NCBI GenBank assembly: GCA_006352455.1
Contig: VANL01000023.1
Coordinates: forward strand, 52,032 to 116,031
From: Brachionus sp. 'Tiscar'
Taxonomy: Eukaryota; Rotifera; Eurotatoria; Ploima; Brachionidae
DNA length: 64,000 bases
Direction of reading: 5' to 3'
A program made the translations under genes and the position numbers. Below, one piece after another: positions 56,755-64,000 of this stretch. Under the pieces are notes generated by a model that was given only the letters and a program-made list of their open reading frames with translations, made no database searches and had not been told where the DNA came from. Within the stretch, counting starts at the first letter, position 1. Each line of letters begins with the position of its first letter.

Positions 56755-56865
56755 TTACTCAGACTCATCAGATTCGATTCCTTTTGGAATAGTGTCTCTG
56801 TTTTTTCCATTCACTAGTTGCTCAACTTTTTCTTTATTTGATTTGGGTTGGAATGCCTGTTCAAA
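56755..56865 (-). CDS. Isolated C-terminal exon of an unidentified gene
   Basis: A phase-0 open stretch of 37 codons follows a good splice acceptor (TTTCGACTTAG|TTTG). It reads FEQAFQPKSNKEKVEQLVNG, then KNRDTIPKGIESDESE and TAA. The composition (Gly, Asp, Pro, balanced charge) is clearly coding-like, and an acidic ESDESE end is common in nuclear proteins. I do not recognise the family and could not find the upstream exon in 56.9-57.7 kb, so it may belong to a mostly lost gene or one with tiny upstream exons. No polyadenylation signal stands out. Confidence 0.4.
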   Translation of the reverse strand, partial: FEQAFQPKSNKEKVEQLVNGKNRDTIPKGIESDESE

Positions 56866-57652
56866 CTAAGTCGAAATTGCAAATTTTAAAGAAAACTTAA
56901 AATATTTTTGAAAATTTATAAATAGGATTTAAGTTAAAGAAATTAATTACTATGTCTTAATCGTTTTCATTTTTTAATAAAAATTTTCACTTTATATGGA
57001 TAATTGTCAATAAATTTAAAAATAGTTTGATTAATATTTTAATAACTGATTTTAATAGTTGTATGAATTTTAAAGGTTCTTTTTTGGTTATGGTCCAATC
57101 TCACAAAGATTCGGTGTAGTTGATTGAACAAGAAAGAAATTGTCGGATACATAAAATTGAGAATATTCAATCGAAAGAAATTGTCTAAAGATGAAATATT
57201 TTATTTCTTAAGCAAAAATTATATGAATTTTAAAAAATTTAGTTTAAAAATTCTAATCATCAGATTTATTTAATTTACTTATTTTAAAGAGAATATATTT
57301 AACTTGAGAAAAATTAGATTTGTTTGAAAACAAATAAGTCGATTGATATTTATTTAGGCTTAAACAGACTCTCACAATTTCGACCAAAAATCTCAAAAAA
57401 TTAAAATGCGTCTTTTAAAATTAATTTCTTAACTTGCTCAGACCATATTTGAATCATTTAATACTATGTAAACATTTAATTAAAGCAAATAGATCTGATT
57501 TTTCTTACAATGGCAAAGATCACTCAAGAATCAAACTTAAATTAACAGAGACAGTGCTTTAAATTGAAATTTAACTGCCTTAAATGGCAATTAGTTTTCT
57601 AAATATCAAATCTTTCTGCCAATTTAAACGCAAAATGTTATTGCCATATAGG

Positions 57653-57659
57653 TATATAA
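57653..57659 (+). promoter_or_regulatory. Possible TATA box of the esterase gene
   Basis: TATATAA within GGTATATAAACGCAAAG lies 78 bases before the ATG at 57737. Position and the GC-containing flank are suggestive, but in DNA this AT-rich such strings are common. Confidence 0.3.
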
Positions 57660-57736
57660 ACGCAAAGATAATTAGAATAATTCATTTCATAAATATTAGA
57701 TAAATTCAAATTAATTTTGATTTATTTTCAATAGGG

Positions 57737-60700
57737 ATGTTTGGCAAATTTTTTGTTGGACTTGTTACTTTTGCATCAATTTACATTGGAAACGAGCTTT
57801 CTACAATCTATGTACCCGAAACTTTTGAGAGTCCATTGCTCTATAAATCTGTTTATTTAACTAATAAATTTATAGGAAATTTAGTAAATAATCAAACTAA
57901 AAACTAAAATCTAAAATTAAATTTTTTTTTTTTAAAGGCTTATTATATTGACTTTTTTGGATTTGAGCATGAATATTACATTGTGAGACGATTCATTGAA
58001 GTTTTAACAAAAAAAACCATTTTGATTGATGACCAATATACGGCAAGCTATTCAAATTTAAATTAAAAAAAAAAACTAATGATTAAAACATAGATTTATG
58101 ATACAGTGTTTAATAGAGTTCCTGTTAGAGTATACTCACCAATTAAGGTAAAAAGTTCAATGCCATTTATGGTGTTTACACATGGAGGTGGATACTCTCT
58201 CGGACACATAGGTACCTAAATTTAAATTACTATTTTAATCACTTGACTTAAATAATTCTCATCACAAAAAAAAACAGCTGATCACTTTTAAAAATTAATT
58301 TAATTCTTTCGATTTGAATACCTAAACGACATAAATGCTTTTTTTGGACACTTTAAAAAATTATTACTGTTAAACGGACAGTTTAAATAAATCATAATTT
58401 ACCAAAATAAATTATATTTAAAAAAATGCTGTACTAAATGCAACAAACTCTGTTGCATCTTTTTTACCAAAAATAAAATAAAATTTTCTTTTTTTTTTAG
58501 GTTAACCAAATCAATAATCAATTTAAATTTTAATTATGTTTTATTTTTGACTTTTAATTAAATCAGAAAAATTATTTCTGATAAAAAAGGTGCCACAAAG
58601 TTTGTTGCATTTAGTTACAGAATTTTTTAAACATATTTTATTTTAGTAAATTTTAATTAATCAAAAAAGGAAGAATTTTTGTTCTTTTTGTTTTTGAATT
58701 TCCCAATACCCTGTTAAACTTTAAATAAATTAATTTGATCACTAAAGTTTTTCAATTCACTTATCTTGGTCACTGTATTTTATTCCTTTAATTTTTTCTT
58801 GGTCTCAGTAATTTTTCTAATCTTGGATTGTTTGGCTCACAATATACCAAAAATTTAAATATTAAAAACTCTAAAGTGCGAAAAAAAAACATGGTAACTT
58901 TATTTTTACATAAAATTGTAGATAAAAATAGAAGAATAGATTATTATCATCCGGGGCGTTAAGAGGAAATAGCATCAGAGTCCAGAGAGAGAGTTTCCCA
59001 GCTCAAATTAGAAACGATTTTGGGGCTGCAGTAAGTGCTAGAGATGTATTTTTCTCAAATAGAGTAGTTCCGCATTGGATTAAGTTGCCAGAAAATGTGG
59101 TGAAATCCAAGTCAACCGCTAATTTTAAAATGGCTTTGGATAAGTTCAATGGAATCGGCTGCTCCAGTTCTACACGGCCTATTGGCGGTGATGGGCTCAG
59201 ACAATCTACATGTTAGGTGTCGCAGCAAGAACTACTACTACTACTAATACTACTATTATGAGTAAAAATTAATAATATTGAAATAAACATATAAATTTTT
59301 TATAAAAAAAATCAAAGCTCAATACTTTTAGATAGTGTTGGGTACCGTGTATGGCTACTACTGGACCACTAAAAGTTGATGTTGGTGATTTTGATGGCTG
59401 CGAAGGATAAATTATTTTTTTCTCTAAAACAAAACGATTTTTCTTATACTCAACTTTTTTCTGTATCAAAATTTCATGTTTAAAATTTTCAAAAAATTTG
59501 TTTTCACACCCGGCCATCAAAACGGCCAACATCAACTTTTAACTGCTGTCACACACGGTACCCAACACTAATTTTAGAGTCTAGATAAAATAGAAAATTT
59601 CTAACATTTAAATAGTTTTTTTTATATTTTTCTAATTAAAATGTTAAATTTTAAAATAGATTATATCTTAATAAATGTCTGAACTATAGTAAAAGTTAAG
59701 CTAGCTTAAAAAAAATTATTTTAGAAATAAGCAAATTTATTTAATTTTAAAAAACTTAAAAATTATAAGCTTTGCTGGTTTTTAATTTAGTAAAGGCCAA
59801 CCGATTTTAATTTCCTATAATTTCTCTAAAAAATAAAATGTCTTGCATATTTACTTTTCAATTTTTCTCTGTTTGAATTATTTTTGTTTAGACGGATTTG
59901 ATAGTTATTTGTTTGAAATTGCAAGACGAACCAACATAATTGTCATTTCAGTCAAGTAAAATTAACAGAGAAATTTTGTTATATTAAAAAAATGACAATT
60001 TTTAAATAGCTATCGTTTATCGCCAGAATTTGCATTTCCTATTCCTTTAGAAGACTCATTTGCTGTTCTTGAATATGCAATAGATAACTCATTAGTATTA
60101 AAGTTAGACACGAGAAGAATGATTATTGCTGGTGATTCATCTGGCGGTCACTTGGCTCTTGCTTTAAGCCAACAATTGTACATTCGAAGACAAATAAAGC
60201 CCAGATTACAAGTTCTTATATATCCATGGATTCAGATGTTAAACTTGAGGTTTCCCTCTCATCTACGCTATAAAGCTTTATTTCCTACTCTAAATTCAGC
60301 TAAGATTATTCTATGGTATTTAGGCTTCTCAGAAGTGTCAATAGAAATGCAAGAATTTTTGCTAGATAATAGACACACTTTATTAATCAGAGATCAAATC
60401 CTTAGAGACAAGTATCAGTCATATTTGGATATAAATTTGATTCCAAAAGAATACAAACTAGCCAGATCATATTACAAAAACTACAATAACATGCTATTTT
60501 CGAATCAAACCAATTTAGTAAATGATCCATTATTAAGAAACAGAAATTTTGCAACCAGGTTAGCAAAACTAGCTGATATTGAGCTTTCGCCAGGTTTAGC
60601 TGATCTTGAAATACTTCGAAACATGCCGCCAACATACATGCTTGTTTTTGAAATGGATGGTTTAAAAGATGAACAGTTAATATTTGCCGAAAGACTTCGT

Positions 60701-60841
60701 TTAGCTGGTGTACCGGTAAATTTAGATTTTAATGAAGAAGGTTTTCACGGAATTGCCACAATGCTAGATCCGGTACTTGGTTTAAAATTGCCACATGCTT
60801 TGCTAGATAATGTTGTTAAATACATTGAGCTAAATTTATAA
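57737..60841 (+). CDS. Alpha/beta-hydrolase esterase of the HSL / arylacetamide deacetylase family
   Basis: Five exons with agreeing phases: 57737-57883, 57938-58042, 58094-58211, 59892-59955 and 60010-60841, giving 421 residues. The N-terminus (FGKFFVGLVTFASIYIGNEL) is a hydrophobic signal/anchor as in AADAC. Family signatures: HGGG oxyanion-hole motif at about 114-117 (FTHGGGYSLGH), then NYRLSPEFAFPIPLED, nucleophile elbow GDSSGG (Ser188), catalytic Asp361 in FEMDGLKDEQ and His391 in GFHG. All triad residues are present, so it should be an active carboxylesterase/lipase, probably on the ER membrane with the active site in the lumen. Exon 2 ends at a GC donor (TACG|GCAAGC). The 1.7-kb third intron hosts two MITEs and a LINE tail. 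AADAC-like is preferred over soluble HSL because of the N-terminal anchor. Confidence 0.92.
58424..58630. mobile_element. MITE-like element in esterase intron
   Basis: The left arm AAAAAATGCTGTACTAAATG followed by CAACAAACTCTGTTGCATCT pairs with the right arm TGCCACAAAGTTTGTTGCAT followed by TTAGTTACAGAATTTTTT. The arms are about 45 bases with a few mismatches around an AT-rich loop; no ORF. Confidence 0.75.
58935..59256 (+). mobile_element. LINE 3'-end fragment with (ACT)n tail in esterase intron
   Basis: The plus strand is open and reads RGNSIRVQRESFPAQIRNDF, GAAVSARDVFFSNRVVPHWI and KLPENVVKSKSTANFKMALD-KF before a stop: the conserved end of CR1-like ORF2 proteins (R-x2-FF-x-NRVV-x2-WN-x-LP-x2-VV-x2-x-S-x2-FK-x2-LD-x-F). 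A short 3' UTR (GGCGGTGATGGGCTCAGACA) and an ACT trinucleotide tail follow. The frame is intact over 80 codons, so the insertion is fairly recent, same sense as the host gene. Confidence 0.85.
59333..59570. mobile_element. hAT-like MITE with probable 8-bp target duplication
   Basis: The ends are TAGTGTTGGGTACCGTGT and ACACGGTACCCAACACTA, perfect inverted repeats of 18 bases. Further in, AAAAGTTGATGTTGG pairs with CCAACATCAACTTTT. The flanks are CTTTTAGA (left) and ATTTTAGA (right), a 7/8 match in direct orientation. An 8-bp duplication and a TIR starting (C/T)AGTGTTGGG are typical of the hAT superfamily. There is no transposase, so it is non-autonomous. Confidence 0.85.
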
Positions 60842-61359
60842 TTTAATTAAAAATTTATTTTAAGCTTGTAATAAATTTGCTTTCTGACATTTTACTTATA
60901 TTTCTTTAAAATACTAAGAAAATGAGTCTATATAATCATTTCATAGTTAAAATAGTCCTTTTTATTTATTTATTAAATAAAAATTATTTGAATTAAGTTT
61001 TTTTTTTAAATTTAATTAATGAGAATGGCATATGTAACCTACATATGTCTTACATTAAATCTGTTGAATTTCAGATAAATTTAAAATGGTATCAAAAATA
61101 GAATAGACATCATAAGTCAAGTAAATAAATATGTTTGGAAAAAAGCTTTATTATGTCAATTTATGTATTTTCTTATAAAAAATTAATTTTTTTTCGAAAA
61201 GTCAAAGTCTCTCTTGAAGAATGCATTTTATGTGTGTTGTTGTTTTTGATTTTCATTTATTTCAACGGATGAAAAACTTCTGCGGTATCATTAGCTGTGA
61301 ATTATTCATTTATGATAAAATAAATGATATCCAAAATTCATAAGAAAGCATTTAATTTA

Positions 61360-61610
61360 AACTATCGCAGTACTGGTATGCATTAGAGAAGGTACAAGAA
61401 CGGGTAACAAAGATCCCTGTGTCGCTAAGAAATGAGGCCGAGTAAAATAAATTGACAAGATTGAATGAAGGAAGAGTGAGTAATCTGATGAATAGATCAG
61501 TCTAGAGAGAAATTTTCCCTTCTGCAACATATTCACACTACCCAAAAGCGACGATGGGCTTAGATTCTCTTTATGTTCGGTTTCGCAGCAAGTATTACTA
61601 TCACTACCAT
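61360..61610 (+). pseudogene. Decayed LINE 3'-end fragment
   Basis: The plus strand reads QYWYALEKVQERVTKIPVSL then RNEAE, the conserved EKVQ-RRFTK-I segment of CR1-like ORF2. A large internal deletion brings this next to RNFPSATYSHYPKATMGLDS-type sequence and GCGACGATGGGCTTAGATTC, comparable to GGCGGTGATGGGCTCAGACA in the copy at 58935. The minus ORF at 61357-61647 is its shadow. Confidence 0.65.
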
Positions 61611-61815
61611 AAAAAAGTATTTTAGTACTATTTAATTTTTCAATCAATTATTCAAATTTTGATTGGAATTTAAAAAAAATTTAGATAAATTAATATTTTT
61701 GCTAAGAAGTATCTAAAAATAAATTTTATGATCAATATGGATCGTTCAATAAGTGATCTTGACAAGAACTTGTAATCGAACAGCTTCAAAATGGATTACG
61801 CAATAACAAAAGGTC

Positions 61816-62160
61816 GTGTGAAATTTAGTACAATAGAACAGAACAAGAAGTAAAAAGTATTAATAACTTTTTTTCTGGACGTCAAAAATTGGTTCTGTAA
61901 ATGCAACATAGTGCAACATTCAAAGTTGCATAAATGACAACATTCTTTTAAAACTCTGCAAGATTAGCAGAATAAAATTGCAATGTATTTGAGCTCGGTT
62001 CATTTTGCAGAAAGTTTGCACATTATTAACAGACTTTGGCAGTTGATGCAACTATGAATGTTGCACTATGTTGCATTTACAGAACTAATTTTTAACCTTC
62101 AGAAAAAATGTGATTAATATTTTTTACTTTTTGTCCTGTTCTATTGTACTAAATTTAACA
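61816..62160. mobile_element. Foldback/MITE element, best copy of its family in the window
   Basis: The left end GTGAAATTTAGTACAATAGA-ACAGAACA and right end TGTCCTGTTCTATTGTACTA-AATTTAAC are inverted repeats. The next blocks GAAGTAAAAAGTATTAATAA / ATTAATATTTTTTACTTTTT and TTCTGTAAATGCAACATAGT-GCAACATTCA / TGAATGTTGCACTATGTTGC-ATTTACAGAA also pair. The arms total well over 100 bases each. Relatives are near 4804-5048 and 30030-30220. Confidence 0.82.
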
Positions 62161-62899
62161 AAACCTTTCATCAGTGGATTTGAAAATTTTGAAACTTCTA
62201 AACTTTGAGCATAGATTAAAAGACGACTAACAAAAGTAAATGACTATGAAGTTATCAATTTGTTATGTTGTTCTTTCAACATTGATTTAAAGTCATCATT
62301 TATCTAAAAAAAGTAATTATTTTTGAAATAAAATATATATTAATATATAATAATATATATATTAAATAGCCTAATAAATAGTGCATCTCTAAACATTTTT
62401 CAATATTTATCTAAAATTTCTGTCATTCAAGGGGAACAATTTTTGATCCATTTGAATCGATTCTGGTATGCTTTGATCATGCAAACACGAATATTTTTTT
62501 TTATCATCTTCAGTATTTATAGATTTGTTCTTTATAAACAAAATTAAATTGTCATTTCTTCTTCAAACCCATTATTTTCAAATATGTTAAGCTTTTCGTT
62601 TGTAAGTTTTCGTTATGATAAGCTGATTTTTTGAACGATTGTTCCGGATGTGCCATGCCAAGAACCCAGAATTGTCTCTAGATCAAAAATATTCTCCTGA
62701 AATAAATATAGTTAATTGGATTAAAATAATTTTATTTACAATTTAAAATTAATTAAAATATACAAATTTAACATCATTGTTTTTTAGTGTTGAAAATGCG
62801 CTAATTTAATCTTTTGCGTGTTCGAGATATTTTTCTTTCGGTAGATTATTTCTACCCTAAAAAACAAAAAAATTTAAATTATTTACAGATTTTAAAAGA

Positions 62900-63760
62900 C
62901 AAAAATAAATTAAAAAATAAAAATAAAGTTAAATAGAATAAAATAAAAGTAAAAAATAAGAAAAAAAAGTAAAAAAATATAAGTTGAAAAATAGGAAAAT
63001 ATTAAAATTAAAAGTAAATAAAGAAATGATAAAGACAGAGAGTAACAGAATACATTTTTTTTAAAATTTGATGGTTCAGGAAAAAAAGAAGAAATAGTAA
63101 GGTAGCAATTACGCAATGGAGTTGGGTACTCGATATTTCTTGATTCGAAACCTTTGTTATATTCTTCCACCAGTCTGATAACCAGTGGAACAGAGTGGCT
63201 CAGTCCTGCCCTAACATATCTCTCACTTAACTCAAAAAGTCGATTTGAGACTTTTAGTAGTTTAAGTTTATTATATGCCTCATGATGTAATATGTTGGAG
63301 GGAGTATCATTTCTTAATTTTAGTATAGAAAGAACTGCTGAGTTTTTTATTAATTCTAACCTTTCTGAAAGAGAGTTAAGACAAGGAAAAGAATAATCTA
63401 GAATAGATCCTACCAAAGACTTATAAAGATTTCCTAAAGTTTTAAAGTCAAGGCCCCATTTTTTATTTGACAAGATTTTGATTAAATTTAGCCTTGAATA
63501 GCAACGTTCTTTTATTTCTTCTATCATAAGCTTATAAATTATACTTTCATGCCAAACCTTGTCGAAAGCTTTGGAAATGACATAAAAATAAGCAACATAC
63601 TTTTTTCTTTCTATTAAATGATGCGACAACTTTTTGGATAAGGAAAATTAAATTTTCTGCTGTTCTTCGATGTTTTCTAAAACCAGTTCCTGGATTAGCA
63701 ACGAATTTTTCTCAAAGAAATCATATAATCTTGAAAAAATAATACGTTCAAGCAGTTTTC
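62900..63760 (-). mobile_element. Internally deleted, frameshifted LINE (Jockey/CR1-like) copy
   Basis: The minus strand begins with KLLERIIFSRLYDFFEKNSL, frameshifts to GFRKHRRTAENLIFLIQKVV, then the ORF 62910-63629 gives ISKAFDKVWHESIIYKLM. It then jumps, by an internal deletion that removes the RT palm with its catalytic YADD, to CYSRLNLIKILSNKKWGLDF, KTLGNLYKSLVGSILDYSFP and further C-terminal sequence. The end runs into a low-complexity Phe/Leu/Ile tail. It cannot be active. The copies at 23040 and 56510 share its DNA sequence. Confidence 0.85.
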
Positions 63761-63949
63761 CCGACAGTAATACTATTACTAATTCTATTTAATTAGTAAT
63801 ACTATTTTAAAAATTTTTTTTGTTTTTTTTTAATATAAAATATTAAACACACAATTTTAATTGGAAAATAATAAAAAATTAAAATTAAAAGTTTAGCAAA
63901 ACAAAAATATAAATTTCTATTTATAATTTAGAACATTCTAATACAATAA

Positions 63950-64000
63950 AAACATCTGTAAGATTATTATTATTATTATTATCTGCAACGGATGAACTGC
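63950..64000. repeat. (ATT)n microsatellite and possible repeat edge at window end
   Basis: ATT trinucleotides at about 63963-63982 are followed by CTGCAACGGATGAACTGC, which resembles the terminal CTGCAGTGGATGAAATC of the MITE at 47002-47130. The window ends here, so this cannot be resolved. Confidence 0.4.

Larger units (their letters stand above)
60842..62899. other. Intergenic with LINE tail and foldback element
   Basis: No gene seen. It contains the LINE fragment at 61360-61610, the foldback at 61816-62160 and a TATA-rich tract near 62331-62365. The esterase polyadenylation signal is probably an AATAAA-type string just after 60841 (AATAAATTTG at about 60870), but several candidates exist. 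Confidence 0.45.

Noticed and set aside
60402..60635. 77-residue minus-strand ORF
   Set aside because: Shadow of the esterase catalytic exon.
1..64000. CRISPR array, tRNA/rRNA genes, bacterial or phage operon
   Set aside because: Repeats are dispersed or inverted rather than regularly spaced; no cloverleaf or rRNA core recognised; genes are intron-containing animal families.

Overview
This is a stretch of animal nuclear DNA. It is very A+T-rich (about three quarters by eye). Coding regions are broken by mostly short GT-AG introns, and there are two apparent GC-AG introns. The proteins are metazoan: gankyrin, tetraspanin, receptor tyrosine phosphatase, TIP/ITFG1, RBMX2, a class A GPCR and an AADAC-like esterase. 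Base composition, small introns, many decayed LINEs and many small foldback elements best fit a monogonont rotifer such as Brachionus. That taxon is an inference. No tRNA, rRNA, CRISPR array or prokaryotic operon was seen.

Layout. 1-374 (+): 3' end of a PSMD10/gankyrin gene. 375-7903: gene-poor DNA with foldback repeats. 7904-9505 (+): single-exon orphan GPCR. 9716-10328: large foldback element. 11802-12814 (-): four-exon tetraspanin. 14.6-16.0 kb: LINE debris. 17179-17778 (-): secreted Cys-rich protein, probably GPI-anchored. 18.7-25.8 kb: a mobile-element graveyard (MULE remnant, OTU-like ORF, LINE pieces, and a piggyBac-like element with TTAA flanks), plus one small unrecognised two-exon gene near 25 kb. 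26014-40792 (-): a receptor-type protein tyrosine phosphatase of at least 20 exons. 42.1-43.2 kb: two LINE remnants. 44095-48425 (-): ITFG1/TIP homologue. 48.4-54.0 kb: mostly non-coding. 54088-54890 (-): RBMX2. 55013-55792 (-): membrane-anchored methyltransferase-like protein. 56755-56865 (-): isolated C-terminal exon. 57737-60841 (+): HSL/AADAC-family esterase. 61.3-63.8 kb: LINE remnants and a foldback element.

The most unusual system is the receptor phosphatase. Its ectodomain appears to start with three fibronectin-III domains, each interrupted in mid-fold by a PAN/apple-like Cys module; the third lacks its C-terminal half. Four Ig domains, another FN3, a transmembrane helix, an intact catalytic D1 and a badly decayed D2 follow. 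Nine consecutive internal exon boundaries in the ectodomain are phase 1, as expected from exon shuffling. I reconstructed exon joins by hand from reading phase and splice motifs, so each should be checked against transcripts.

The genes are not functionally linked as an operon would be. The window is a normal run of unrelated animal genes, with transposon debris in the introns and between genes.
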